The notes under the pieces were generated by a model. That model had not been told where the DNA came from. It did not search any database and worked only from the letters and a program-made list of their open reading frames with translations. Shown here in pieces: positions 44,214-54,891 of a stretch of 64,000 nucleotides of DNA (position 1 is the stretch's first letter; every line of letters starts with the position of its first letter). The stretch is from Ceratobasidium sp. AG-K (Eukaryota > Basidiomycota > Agaricomycetes > Cantharellales > Ceratobasidiaceae). The position numbers and the translations under genes were made by a program. The stretch lies in contig JAWNGF010000016.1 in assembly GCA_037039685.1 (NCBI GenBank), forward strand, positions 558,001-622,000, in the 5' to 3' direction.

Positions 44214-44711
44214 TGTCGCAACCTGCTAATGCCTATGGTTGACAACGGCTAATGGCCTTTGAGAAGTAAGAACAATATGTGATAAGTCTTCTAAGACTCT
44301 ATCACTAAGGCAGACAAATGCTAGTCTTGTCAGTACAAGTCACTAGCTCCTAAGTCCAAGTGGCTGCACCAAAGGCTAAGTAGCCAAGTGCCTCTGATCA
44401 CACTGCAGGGAGAGTTGACAAGGCAAAGCAAGCTAGCAATGACCATGCTTGCAAGCCAGTATATATACTCAGAAAACGGGTGAGTCATAGTAAGTACATG
44501 AGTCACACGTCTGAGACAAAGTCCAAGTCATAAAGGGGGCTGTGCAGGCCAGCCAATAGAAAACAGCATGAGTCATATGACTCATGGTGACACATCATCC
44601 ATACACCTTACTAAACAAGGGAGAGGGCACAATAAAGAGAAAGGGTGCTCAGGGTGCCAGTACAAGCCATGAGACCGCAAACAGAGACAGAGGGAGAGAT
44701 GGGTCACAACA
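44214..44711 (-). repeat. E2 3' LTR
   Basis: 498 bp matching 51686-52183; the terminal bases read TGTCGCAACC on the plus strand. Preceded (minus sense) by a G-rich polypurine tract near 44712-44720. Confidence 0.95.
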
Positions 44712-44750
44712 TTGCCCCCTGCAAAGGCAAGTGTAGTGGAGCGCACTTGC

Positions 44751-45882
44751 CTATTTGCAGGCGACCCTTTCTTTCAGCTCCAGCCACCCAACCCGTTCCG
44801 CTAGGGTGCGCATATCAGCTTTGAGGACCTTGTTCATTCAATCCCACTTCTCCTGGTAGAGACGGTCAAGCTCTTCTTGGTGTTGCTCCTGTAGGTGTTT
44901 GAGCTCCGCCACTTCCTGTCTTGACCACTGTTCCTGCCTGTGGTTGAGCCATTTGTTGAGCTGCTTGACGCTCCACAACCCACATTGGATCAGGCAGTAG
45001 GCCTCATGGACATTGGTGTTGCATGGTATTCAGTCAGCTGGGGGGTGCAGCTCCATGCTGGCAATGGTGTTGCCAACATCTGCAATGAGAGCCTTGACGT
45101 TTGCTCAGGCTTTGTCCCATGTGGCCTCCCATTCTCATTTGACATTGTTCCCAGTATCAGAACTTGGGGGTGCAGGGGGGACTTTGACAGCTTCCCTGTC
45201 ATTGTCCTCCATAGGTTGTCCTGCCATGTTGACATGGCCACTTCCGTTGGCGCCTTTTGACCAGTCAATGGCATTGAAGGAGGGGTCATCTCTTGGGTAA
45301 GTGTTTGTGGGGACTGTTCAAACTCAAAGTCCATAGGCCATCCCAACTTGAAGTCTGTAGTGCATGGGCGCCACCATGTTCTGTCCTTGTCGCAGTGTCC
45401 ACTGGCAAGGGTGAGGTGAGGGTCTTCCTCTTGCTTGAACCACCGGTCCCCTTCCCACTTGTACCCAGTGTCACAGTTCCAGGCATCCTTGCTTTTGAGG
45501 ACAACATCATGGACTGTAAGTCCAATGCAACTGCAACAGTGGTAGTACTTGTTGCGGCCAATGTTGGTGGGGTCGGAGGGCTGGGCATCTGGATGGCTGA
45601 CCCAAAGCAGGGAGCCAAGGCGGGGGACAATGAGGGACTTCTGCAGTTTGTCCCACTTGATGGTTGACTGTTCTTGCAGGGGAATGTACCCCAGTTGGAC
45701 GCCTGGTTTGAGGTCCTTGGCAAGAGTCTTGGCCTTGTTGAGGGACCGGGGGTGGTGTCCCAGTTGTTGATAGCAGATTTGCCTGGTCCAGCAAGCTTGA
45801 TGGCCAATCTGTACCTCCTAGCTTTCTTTTACTCCAGTGTCCGGGTGACAATGGCAGAGGAGGTGGTGCAAGAGGCAGGCAT
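44751..45882 (-). pseudogene. E2 ORF3: second copy of the E-family extra ORF
   Basis: ATG 45882 to TAG 44751-44753 lies exactly as in E1. It keeps LGYIPLQEQ, LGSLLWVSHPD, the paired-Cys motif (YYHCCSCIGLTVH), DAWN-DTGYKWEGD and WWRPC, and the C-terminal coiled coil. Lesions: a TAA early (from Tyr), a frame change near 45750 and others toward the C terminus. Where E1 has TGA after SLIVP, E2 has Arg. Conservation of blocks between two independently inserted copies argues for a real gene. Confidence 0.75.
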
Positions 45883-46243
45883 TCTTGTACAAGGGTAAAG
45901 ATTTCTTTGAAAGGGGGGGAGTGTTTGGCAGTAAACTAGTGGTAGTTGGCTGAAGAGCAGGAGTGATGATTTCTGCTGCTTTCCCCTTTGCCTTTTTGTA
46001 CACAGAGGAAGTGAAATTCAGAGGGAGTGGGCCAGTGGGAAAGTCCCTTTGGACCTTTTTCATGACATGAGTCAGCTTGGCAAAGTTTTCCACTGGTTCT
46101 TCTGTGTCTTCTAGAGGACCATAACCTTTCCATCCAATGCAGTATTTCAGCCCATCAGGGTCTTGATACCAATCTACAATCTTCTCAACTTCATACTCTT
46201 CTTTGCCTTCCTTTGTTGTGATTGGTGGAGGTCAGGGCTGATT
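45818..46243 (-). pseudogene. E2 chromodomain, downstream of a shared TGA
   Basis: In frame with pol after TAG/TGA codons at 46244-46246 (E2 only) and 46232-46234 (also in E1). Chromodomain block EEYEVEKIVDWYQDPDGLKY, WKGYGPLEDTEE, then a basic tail (KKAKGKAAEIITP). It would direct integration to methylated H3K9 chromatin in known chromoviruses. Ends at 45818, overlapping the start of ORF3. Confidence 0.85.
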
Positions 46244-49087
46244 TCATTGGAAGTCTAGATCTTCAGTATAGGCAGTCAACCTGTTTCCATGGAAGACATT
46301 GTGGATACGCATGGACTTGGGAAGATCAAGTTGGTAGGCGTGCAAAGAGATTTGTTTCTTCACAACAAAGGGGCCTGTCTTCTTGTTGTCAAGCTTCTTG
46401 CTTGGTCGTCTTGTGGTGATGTTGGCAGTCAAGAGCCAGATGTTATCCCCTTCCCTGTATTGTGTTTTTGGGGCTTCTTCCCTTGATTGATGGTATTCCA
46501 TCAGGGCCTTTGTTTCCTCCCATACAACCTCCATATCCTTTGTCCACTTGTCTCCTTCCAGGGAGCAAGTCACATAGTCCTCAATGGACCATTTGGGGGT
46601 CATGCCATAGATGACTTCAAATGGGGACTTGTTTGTGACTTGATTTTTGTGGTTGTTGTGGCAGAATTTGGCAATGGGTAACCATTTTGCCCAGTCATCC
46701 TGTTTGTGGTTTCCAAAGATGCAAATCCATCCTTCAAGCCACTGGTTTGTTCTTTCTACCAGGCCGTCAGTTTCAGGGTGGAAGGCGGTGGAGAATATTC
46801 CTTGAATTCCAAGTTGCTTGTAGACAGCCTCCAAAAAATGTGATTTGAAGGTGGTTCCTCTGTCCAAAACAGTGTTTTTGGGGAAACCATGAAGACACCA
46901 TACTTCCTTCACAAAGATATCAGCAAGCTCCTCTGAATTTGTGGACTCCTTGCAGGGGATGAAGTGTGCCATTCTGGAAAAGTGGTCCATCACAACAAGG
47001 ACACTGTCAAACCCCTGTGATTCTGGTAGTTTCACTATGAAATCATATGCAATATTTTCCCAAGGTTTCTCCGGAATGGGCAAGGGTTTGAGTGGTAGGT
47101 GTCCTTTGCTTCCCTTCCCTCTTTGGCATGCTTCACAGCTGTCAACATACTTGTTGACTTGGGCTTTCATGCCTGGCCAATAGTAGTTTCTAGAGATGAG
47201 TTCTAGAGTTCTGGCTTGTCCTTGGTGGCCAGCAATGGGCAAGTAATGATAGACTTTGAGAAGTTTCAATTTGATGTCCTTTTTGTCTGGTACAACAATT
47301 CTTCCTTGGTACCAGAGAAGATCTTTGCTCATTTTGTAGTCCTTGAATTGCTTTTTCACAGAGGGAGGTAGATCCTTCTTTCCCTTGGTGCTTTCAATCA
47401 GGGTCTTCAGGCTTTTGTCTTTTTCCAGGGCCTCCTTGATTTCTGCAATAATGTTGCTGCTCATCATGACTGAAAACCCCTTGCAGTTTTCTGTGGAGAT
47501 CATCACTTGTTCCGCAGAGGCAATGTCATTGTGATTGCTTCTACTGGACAGATTGTCTGGTTTTTCTGACATTTTTCCAGGTCTATAGGGGATTTCAAAA
47601 TTGCAGCTTGCCAGCATGAGGAGCCATCTGTTGTGTCGTCTGTTGAAGGTGCTGGCCTTCTGCCAGTAAGTAAGGTTTTTGTGATCCATGTAGATCACTA
47701 TTGGTTCCCTTGTTCCTTCTAGGTGAATCTGCCAGTGTTGCAAAGCTTCTATGATGGCAAGAAGCTCCTTGTCATGTGTATTGTAATTGAGCTCTGCTTC
47801 TTTGAGGCTTTTCAAAAGAAACCCTATTGGATGTAAGTATCCGTCCTTTTGCCATTGACTAAGAATAGCCCCCATTGCAACTCTGGAGGTGTCAGTTTCA
47901 AGGAAGTACTGCTTTGATTTGTCTGGATGTGCAAGTACTGGTTCTCTTGATATGAGGTCTTTCAGGGAGTTGAAGGCTTCCTGGTCTTCTGTGTTCCATT
48001 CCCATTTCTTGTCTTTTCTTGTCAACTGGGTCAGAGGCTTGACCACCAATGAGAACACCACCACAAATCTCCTATAGAAGTTGCAGAAACCAATGAACAC
48101 CTGTAGTTGTTTCATGGTTTTGGGAATGGGCCATTCCTGGATAGTTTTGATCTTGTCCTTGTTCATGGAAATGCCATCTTCATAAACAACAAATCCAACC
48201 CAATCAGCCCTTTTTGCATAGAAGGTACACTTATTCAGGTTTCCATACAGGTTGTTCTCCCTCAGTTGCTTCAAGACTTCCTTGATGTCTATAGTGTGTT
48301 GATCCCTTCCTTGGGAAATGATAAGGATGTCATCAATGTAGATCACAATCTTCACACCAATCATGTCCCTGAAGATATGGTCCATCATTCTTTGGAAAGT
48401 AGAGGGTGCATTTTTGAGACCAAAGGCCATCACAGTGTATTCAAAGAGTCCTTCAGAGGTGATGAAGGCTTTTTTCCATTTGTCTCCTTCTCTGATTCTG
48501 ATGTTCCAAAAGCCATTCTTCAGATCAAGAGAAGTGATGAAAAGTTGTTTTTTTGAATTTTCTCTGGTCTTCTTGAAAATTTCCAGAAGTTGTTTGTGGA
48601 GTGGCATAGGGTAGCAATCTGGGATAGTTTCCTCATTTGCTCCTCTGTAGTCAACAACTGGTTGTAGGTCAGGGATGGTTTGTCCTTTCTTCAGGGCTTT
48701 TTTGACAAAGAAAAGACTTGCAGCTAGTGGAGACTTGCTGGGTCTGATACATCCTGATTGTAGTTTGGTTTCAATATACTCCCTTGTTGCTTCTCTTTCC
48801 CTTGGAGACAGTGGATAGGCTTTCTTTGGTTTTGGTAGCCGGTTGTCATCAAAGAAGTTGATTTTGCAATCCCACTCTCTATGTTCAGGGAGCTTGTTGT
48901 ACTTCTCTTCATCAAAGACGTCCTTGAATTCTTCAAGTTCTCTTGGTAGTTCTTGAAGCATCCCTGCTTTGGCAACAATGGGAACTTCTGTTTTCCATTT
49001 GATTGCAAAAGGAGACCAGGAAATTTCCAGGTTGGTTTCCTTCAGCCAAGGCATGCCTAATATCATGGGTTGTGTGCTGGTGTTCAT
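46244..49087 (-). CDS. E2 pol: RT, RNase H and integrase (947 aa, open)
   Basis: Open frame from the protease C-terminal part (LGMPWL) to the end of integrase. RT (about residues 100-300) has GFWNIRIREGDKWKKAF, AFGLKNAPSTF and YIDDILI near residue 250. RNase H (about 370-490) has [38 protein letters not shown]. Integrase has the H2C2 zinc domain (HYLPIAGHQGQART, CEACQRGKG) and core residues in VMDHFSRM, VLDRGTTF and TDGLVERTNQW near residues 700-800, then a GPF-like block (KKTGPFVVKKQ). All catalytic residues of RT and integrase are present. True N terminus is in the preceding frame (49395). Confidence 0.95.
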   Translation of the reverse strand: MNTSTQPMILGMPWLKETNLEISWSPFAIKWKTEVPIVAKAGMLQELPRELEEFKDVFDEEKYNKLPEHREWDCKINFFDDNRLPKPKKAYPLSPREREATREYIETKLQSGCIRPSKSPLAASLFFVKKALKKGQTIPDLQPVVDYRGANEETIPDCYPMPLHKQLLEIFKKTRENSKKQLFITSLDLKNGFWNIRIREGDKWKKAFITSEGLFEYTVMAFGLKNAPSTFQRMMDHIFRDMIGVKIVIYIDDILIISQGRDQHTIDIKEVLKQLRENNLYGNLNKCTFYAKRADWVGFVVYEDGISMNKDKIKTIQEWPIPKTMKQLQVFIGFCNFYRRFVVVFSLVVKPLTQLTRKDKKWEWNTEDQEAFNSLKDLISREPVLAHPDKSKQYFLETDTSRVAMGAILSQWQKDGYLHPIGFLLKSLKEAELNYNTHDKELLAIIEALQHWQIHLEGTREPIVIYMDHKNLTYWQKASTFNRRHNRWLLMLASCNFEIPYRPGKMSEKPDNLSSRSNHNDIASAEQVMISTENCKGFSVMMSSNIIAEIKEALEKDKSLKTLIESTKGKKDLPPSVKKQFKDYKMSKDLLWYQGRIVVPDKKDIKLKLLKVYHYLPIAGHQGQARTLELISRNYYWPGMKAQVNKYVDSCEACQRGKGSKGHLPLKPLPIPEKPWENIAYDFIVKLPESQGFDSVLVVMDHFSRMAHFIPCKESTNSEELADIFVKEVWCLHGFPKNTVLDRGTTFKSHFLEAVYKQLGIQGIFSTAFHPETDGLVERTNQWLEGWICIFGNHKQDDWAKWLPIAKFCHNNHKNQVTNKSPFEVIYGMTPKWSIEDYVTCSLEGDKWTKDMEVVWEETKALMEYHQSREEAPKTQYREGDNIWLLTANITTRRPSKKLDNKKTGPFVVKKQISLHAYQLDLPKSMRIHNVFHGNRLTAYTEDLDFQ

Positions 49088-49395
49088 GACATAGAATTTT
49101 TGGTTGAAGGTTCTTCCTTTAGATCAAATTCCCGTTTGCATCTATACTGGATCTGATCTTTTTGTGTTTTTCCATTGATGGTTTCAATGCTCCTGGGATT
49201 TTGTAATTTGGTCAAGGGGATGTTGTTCTCCTTGGCAAAGTTCAGATCAATGAAGTTTCTAGAAGAGCCAGAGTTGATGAGAGTCAAGATTTTTTCCATG
49301 ATTCCCTCTGCTGTTGTATATACCAAGGGAGTTTCATTCATAGTCTTGCAGTAGTATACATTTTGCAGAGGAAATATCAGGGCATCTTCACACAC
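49084..49395 (-). pseudogene. E2 protease N-terminal part, frameshifted from pol
   Basis: ATG 49395 corresponds to the E1 pol start. The active-site region reads LINSGSSRNF, so the catalytic Asp is Asn; E1 has LIDSSLSRNF instead, so the two copies carry different lesions at the same motif. A frame change near 49110 separates it from the 947-codon frame. Gag stop at 49413 lies 17 bases upstream. Confidence 0.88.
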
Positions 49396-49412
49396 AGTGG
49401 AGAGATGCCCAT

Positions 49413-51629
49413 CTAGTTTTCCAACTCGGAATTGGTGGATCCGTTCTCATCCACTTTCTCATTTTTGACTTCTGCAGCTTTTCCTGCCATAGGCTTCTTT
49501 CCTTTGTCCTTGTAGGTCCATTCCCTTGTACAGTCAGCAAGATTGTGTCCTGCCTCCCTGCATTTGATGCAGAGGTTGTTATCCCTTCGGCATTTCTTTT
49601 CTTCTTTTGGGACCAAGTCCCCCTTGATATTTGTGGTCTTGGAAACCTCTGCTTGGGTTTGTTGTTTGTTCTTCTTTCTTGTGCTAACTGGATTGGTCAG
49701 TTTGTTGATTTCTTCTGCTTGTAGGGCAATGTTGATCCATCCTTTGAGGTCTTGTTGTTCAGCTCCCGTTCTGTCCCTAAGTTCTTCTTGAACAAGTTCT
49801 GCTTTGATGAAGCGATTCAGGCCTTGTCTGAATCATGCCACTAGGGCCGTGTTGTTCCAGTCAAGTTCTTGGGAAAGAAGTTGGAAGTTGGAAACGTATT
49901 TGGATACACTCTTGTTTTGGTATAGTCATTGAATCCCTTGTTCAGCTGGGACCTTCTTGCTGGGATTGCTCCATTGCCCATTGTAGGTTTCTTGGAAGGC
50001 TTCCCATGAGTCTAGCCATGGATGGTCCAGATTGTTGTTGTACCTATTCAGAACTGGCTGTGCCCAATTTCCAGCAGGGCCTTCTGCCATGTTCATCAAT
50101 ACTGCAACAATGCGCTGTTCATCTGTGTCATACTGGGTAGGGTTCAATGGGAAGTAGGCCTTCATTCTTGCAAGAAAGGTTTTGGCTGCAGTTCCTCTGG
50201 TTCCCTCAAATGCCTTTGGCATTTTGATGCATGGTCCTGAGTTTCCTCTGTTGCCTCCTTGATTTGTTTGGATGATAAAGGTTATTCCTTCATCCCTGAT
50301 TTGATACCCAGAGTGTCCTTGTACCTCAAATGAGGGTGATTGTTGTCCCTGTGGTGGAAGGTGAGGCAGTGGCTCTCTTTGTTGTGGAACATCAATGGGG
50401 GTTAGTTGTGACTCCTCCTTCCAGTGTTTGGATTCTGCTTGGGCATTGGCACCAATTTGCTCAAGAAGATCAAATGTTTCCCTTGTCCATAGGCAGTCAT
50501 CTTGCATCCTAGTGGTTTGATCTTGAAATCCATTGGTGACTTCCTTGTCAATCCTTCCAAGAGTAATGGTCATGTTTCTCATTCCTTCTGCCATCCTTCC
50601 TAGGGTTTCTTCAATGCATGTAATGCACTGGGTTTGTCCCTGTAAGGTTTGGTTCATCAGGCAGTCAAAGTTGTCCATCCTATTGCTGATTTGTTCGAAA
50701 TTTTCAACTGATTGTTTGAAGATTTCAAGGACTTGCTGTTGGATGCAATCTACATTCCTAAGCCTTTCATAGAAGGTGTTGACTCCATCCTCTGTTCATG
50801 AAGCAATGCGCTCAATTTGCTGCATCATGTTTGTTGTATCTTGGGTTTGTAGATCCCATTGCCTTTCCAATCATTTGATTCTAAGGGCTTGGACTGTGTT
50901 CTCCTGTTGGCATTGGACCTGGAGGGTATTGAAGATCCTTTCCAGGGTCTGAATTGGGTTTCCCTCCATGTTTTCCATCAGTTGTTCTTGCCTCAGTCCT
51001 TCATCCTGTGAAATTGTCTCAATGCTTCCTTGTGATTGGAAGGTTGATGGCACACTCAGGGCACTGTGAGTTCTAGGAACTTCTACTAGTGGTGGCATGA
51101 ATGCAGGAGTGAAACTTGGGGTAGTCATAGGTGGTGGAAATTGCGCTCCAAAATCAGGAAATGCTAAAGGGTGTCTAGTCCCTATTGTTCTGGTGTTTCC
51201 TAGTTCTGGTGGTATTGTTTGCCCTGCATTTGATGGTCCTGGAGTTGCATTTCTAAGTGGTGCTGGTATCCTAATCATGCACACAGCTCTTGGGCTAATC
51301 ACACTTTCCCCATGGAAGGTGACGACTGGTGCTGCTGGTGGTGGCGTGTTGATTGGATTTTCAACTACTCAAATCATTGGTGATGTAGATCTTTCTTCAT
51401 TTGAACTTCTGGGTTCTTCTTGAGTTCCAGATGTTTTGATACTGTTGCCAATTCCTCCTGGGATGCTGGTGGAAGGGGGTCTTGATACTTGGCTTGCACT
51501 TCTAAGTGGCATAGTCCAGTCACCTGCCCATTCTCTTGCTCCTCTTGAGGGGTTTGATCAGATTTCGACTATTGTGCTGGTTGGAGCCTTGCTCCTTTGA
51601 GACACTGCACTTGAGGATCAATTCTCCAT
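49413..51629 (-). pseudogene. Gag of E2, several stops
   Basis: Starts MEN*SSSAVSQRS at 51629. Same architecture as E1 gag: Ser/Pro-rich N terminus, coiled coil, capsid-like domain (50250-49930, FEGTRGTAAKTFLARMKAYF), CCHC knuckle (CIKCREAGHNLADC, near 49560). The TGA at 49926-49928 after AEQGIQ is at the same codon as in E1 and is followed by CTA. Other stops are private to E2. Confidence 0.9.
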
Positions 51630-51685
51630 GTTGTCATGTGACTTTGTTTTCTTGTGGGTCAGTGTGCTAAAAGCTTGCTTTGCAA

Positions 51686-52183
51686 TGTTGCAACCTCCTA
51701 ATGCCTATGGTTGACAACCACTAATGGCCTTTGAGATGTGAGAACAATATGTGATAAGTCTTCTGAGACTCTACCACTAAGGTGGACAAACACTAGTCTT
51801 GTCAGTACAAGTCACTAGCTCCTAAGTCCAAGTGGCTGCGGTAAAGGCTAAGTAGCCAAGTGCCTCTGATCATACTGCAGGGAGAGTTGATGAGGCAAAG
51901 CAAGCTGGGGAAGACCATGCTTGCAAGCCAGTATATATACACAGAAAACGGGTGAGTCATAGTAAGTACATGAGTCACATGTCTGAGACAAAGTCTGAGT
52001 CATAAAGGGGGCTGTGCAGGCCAGCCAATAGAAAACAGCATAAGTCATATGACTAATGGTGACACATCATCCATACACCTTACTAAACAAGGGAGAGGGC
52101 ACAATAAAGAGAAAGGGTGCCTAGGGCGCCAGTACAAGCCACCGGACAGCAAACAGAGACAGAGGGAGAGATGGGTCATGACA
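51686..52183 (-). repeat. E2 5' LTR
   Basis: 498 bp, plus-strand text TGTTGCAACC...GGTCATGACA, matching 44214-44711; TATA motif near 51935. Confidence 0.95.
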
Positions 52184-53000
52184 CAATGGCTCAAGGCTTA
52201 TTTGCGAGCTTTCATCAATCACAGGCAGACTGACTGGGTAGGTTTGTTGGCTCTTGCAGAGGTCTGTCACAACAACTCCAAGAGTGAAGCTACAGGATTA
52301 TCTCCCTTTGAGCTTGTTTATGGGTGTTCTCCTGCAATTTCTCCAAGTCTAGAACCCACCAGAACACCAGTTGCTGTTGACAGGGTTGCAGAACTCAAGG
52401 ATGTCATTGAGGAAGTCCAGGGCACATTGAAATGGAGTCAAGAACACTACAAAGCGGCAGATCAGAGAGTTTCTTTGCCGGAATTTGCAGTTTGAGATAA
52501 AGTTTGGTTGCTAGGCATGCACATCAAATCCCTGTGCCCCAACAAGAAGCCAGATCACCAGCGATATGGCCCCTTCCATGTGCTGGAATGCATAGGCTCT
52601 CATGCTTATCACTTGGAGCTGCCTGACACTTTGAAGATCCATGATGTTTTCCATGTTGCTCTGCTGTCTGAGTAGAAGGAGGACACTAATTTCAAGCAAA
52701 CCTTCCAACAACCACTCCCTGTGATCACAGAAGATGGAGAGGAAGTCTATGAGGTTGACTAACTGATTGATTGGAACCTGGAAGGCGGAATCTGGAAGTA
52801 CAGGGTTTGTTGGCAAGGCTATGGGCCGCTTGACAACACTTTTGAGGCCGCTGCTGATCTTGTGCAGTTGGAGGACAAATTGCAGGACTTCTATGCCCAC
52901 TTCCCTGATGCCCAAAGGCCAAATGACCCGGTTCCAAGTGACCTAACCAAGGATAAAAAGGCAGCAAGCAAACACAGGTCTAACAGCTCCAAAACCCAGG
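52184..53000 (+). pseudogene. D1 pol, part 3: integrase end and chromodomain
   Basis: Continues the frame of 44213 after removal of E2 (LNQ then WLKAYLRAFINHRQTDW). Contains LSPFELVYGCSP, KVWLLG, YGPFHVLECIGSHAY and a chromodomain (EEVYEVD, WKYRVCWQGYGPLDNTFE, 52740-52860). Stops: TGA near 52495 (FAV*DKV), TAG near 52673, TAA near 52760. Confidence 0.9.
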
Positions 53001-53066
53001 TTCTTGCATCCCTTGCCTCCCCCAAACTCTCTAAACTGTTTAAACACCCCTACACTGCTGTCCATC

Positions 53067-53679
53067 ATGTCCATTCATTGTCCCTACAACAACACCCCCT
53101 ACAACGGCTGGGGAAGCCTGGACACATATCTCCACTACATGCTGGAAGGCCTCAAGAGGGAACTGGACTCAGGCATCCCCTACCTGCACTTGGTGCTAAT
53201 TCCTCCTGCTACAAAGTGTGCCTGCTTGTGCAAGGGTCCCAACCTCTTTGACCATGTGTACTATGGCTATCGGTATCATCTCAGCGCAACAATCCCACTT
53301 CCCTGCACAGTGGTCCCTTCTATTGCTGGCACCATTTTCTTGCACACCATTTCCGCAAGTTCCATGAGGTCATTGCTTGGCATTGCTATGAAGACCACCC
53401 CCTGGAGAGCAAAGTATCCTTATTCCAGTAAATAGACCACTTCTACATTGGAAACAACAAAGAATTGCACATTTCTTTGAACGTGTTGAGCTCAGAGAAG
53501 ACCCAGCACCCAATCCACCCCTTCTGCAATATCCGGAGCACAAACCACTTCCAGAGGAGCATGTGGCCAGTTGTGGATGGTTTCTAGAGCCTCCAGTTGC
53601 TTCTGATTGGGGCAGGAATTTCCAGGAAGGCTGGGGCAAGAGGCAATGGTCCAATGACTCTGCCAATGCTCCATTTTAA
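53067..53679 (+). pseudogene. D1 copy of D-family ORF3 (~204 codons)
   Basis: Starts MSIHCPYNNTPYNGWGSL, overlapping the end of the pol frame in another phase, and ends at TAA 53677-53679 just before the polypurine tract. Middle: YLHLVLIPPATKCACLCKGP, FDHVYYGYRYH; a one-base loss near 53283 shifts frame, then WHHFLAHHFRKFHEVIAWHC. The tail is Pro and Trp-rich (ASCGWFLEPPVASDWG). Clustered Cys and His suggest metal binding (inference). Present at the same position in five D copies; no homology to known retroelement proteins recognised. Confidence 0.75.
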
Positions 53680-53689
53680 GGGGGGGCAA

Positions 53690-54197
53690 TGTCATGAGCC
53701 TTGCTCTTGACAATGGTCTGTGTGTTGCACCTTCACTGCTTGTTAGCTGCCTTTGTTGTTATGTTTGTTGTTTTCCCCCTGTTGCATGCTTGTTGGCTGC
53801 CACATAGATTTTTTAGTTTTTACTCCTTTGTTTTTCTTCTCTTGCTTAGCCCTTTGCACATGTGGATCATCCGCATGTATTCTCCGGTCTGTGATTTTTC
53901 TGGAGCACTGCGCATTGATTCCCATGTGCTCCACACTCTTCTTGTTCTGATGTTCCTTTCATGCTCCTTTTGGACTGTTGTGCTGTCCCCCATGTAGATA
54001 GCGCTTCCTCTTCTGCTTGCTATAAAAGATGCAAAGGAAATCGTCTTGGTATCCCCAGGACAATTTACCTTGTTGTTTACCCACTCTACTTCGCCCTGAG
54101 GAGGTTATCCAATGTCCTTTGGAGCCTCTCAGTGATTTTCAGGTCTAAGTGCTGCTCATTAAGCCTCAAACAATCCCTCTCTGAGCAGGTTGTGACA
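53690..54197 (+). repeat. D1 3' LTR
   Basis: 508 bp, TGTCATGAGC...GGTTGTGACA, preceded by the purine tract AAGGGGGGGCAA. TATA-like CTATAAAAG near 54020. Confidence 0.92.
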
Positions 54198-54393
54198 CAG
54201 GTCAGGAAAACCATGGCAGAACAGTTCAGACATTTCTAATAAGTTCAGCCAGAGAGAGATATTGCACAATGAGAAGGACATGTTGCAAAATGAATCACAT
54301 TCACAGTTATTTACCTGACCTGTTGGTTGACACTGGTTCCAGCTGCAACCTGCAGATTTGGCATGGGCATACACTGGCAGAAGTGTTGACAAC
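54198..54393 (+). pseudogene. Retropepsin active-site fragment between D1 and D5
   Basis: About 196 bases wedged between two D LTRs. The last 90 encode PDLLVDTGSSCNLQIWHG, a clear retroviral-type aspartic protease motif (DTGSS), from an element not otherwise present here. It is probably the pre-existing sequence into which the D elements inserted. Confidence 0.6.
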
Positions 54394-54881
54394 TGTCACA
54401 ACCTCTTCAGAGAAGGGTTGTTTGAGACTAATGAGTGGCTCTTAGGCCTGAAAATCACTGAGAGGCACCAAAAGATGTTGGATAACCTCCTCAGGGTGAA
54501 GTAGAGTGGGTAAACAACAAGGTAAATTGTTCTTGTGGTTCCAAGATGATTTCCCTTACACCTTTTATAGCAAGCAAACCAAGCAGCACTATCTAGGTGG
54601 GGAGAGCACAGCAAACCCAAATGGAGCTGGATAAGAACCTTAGAAGAAGAAGGGTGCATAGCACATGGAGATCTGAGGGCAGCTGCATGGGGAATTCAGA
54701 CAATGGATGCAACATGCCAATCAACTACATGTGCAAACAACTAAGCGAGGGAAGTCACAACAAAGGAGGAAAAATAAAAACTAAGTATGTGGCAGAGGAT
54801 AAGCATAACAAAGAGGGAGAACAGCACACAAGGCACTGCAGCACAACACATAGTCCAATATGAGGAGCATGGCTTGTGACA
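54394..54881 (-). repeat. D5 3' LTR
   Basis: 488 bp, inverted D LTR, TGTCACAACC to CTTGTGACA in plus text. Confidence 0.9.
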
Positions 54882-54891
54882 TTGCCCACCC

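Larger units (their letters stand above)
44214..52183 (-). mobile_element. Element E2: most complete Gypsy chromovirus of the window
   Basis: 7,970 bp with 498-bp LTRs at both ends and perfect target duplication CAATG (44209-44213, 52184-52188). Gag, protease, RT, RNase H, integrase, chromodomain and ORF3 all present on the minus strand. Gag has several stops, protease a frameshift and an altered active site, but a 947-codon pol frame is open. Confidence 0.97.
40843..54197 (+). mobile_element. Element D1: D chromovirus carrying a solo D LTR and element E2
   Basis: 5' LTR remnant (40843-40931) and 3' LTR (53690-54197) share the start TGTCATGAG, unlike other D LTRs (TGTCACAAG), and flanks CAGCT/CAGGT match at four of five bases. 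Interior order: gag, RT, RNase H, [solo LTR], integrase, [E2], integrase end, chromodomain, ORF3. Removing the two inserts restores continuous coding similarity. Confidence 0.88.
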
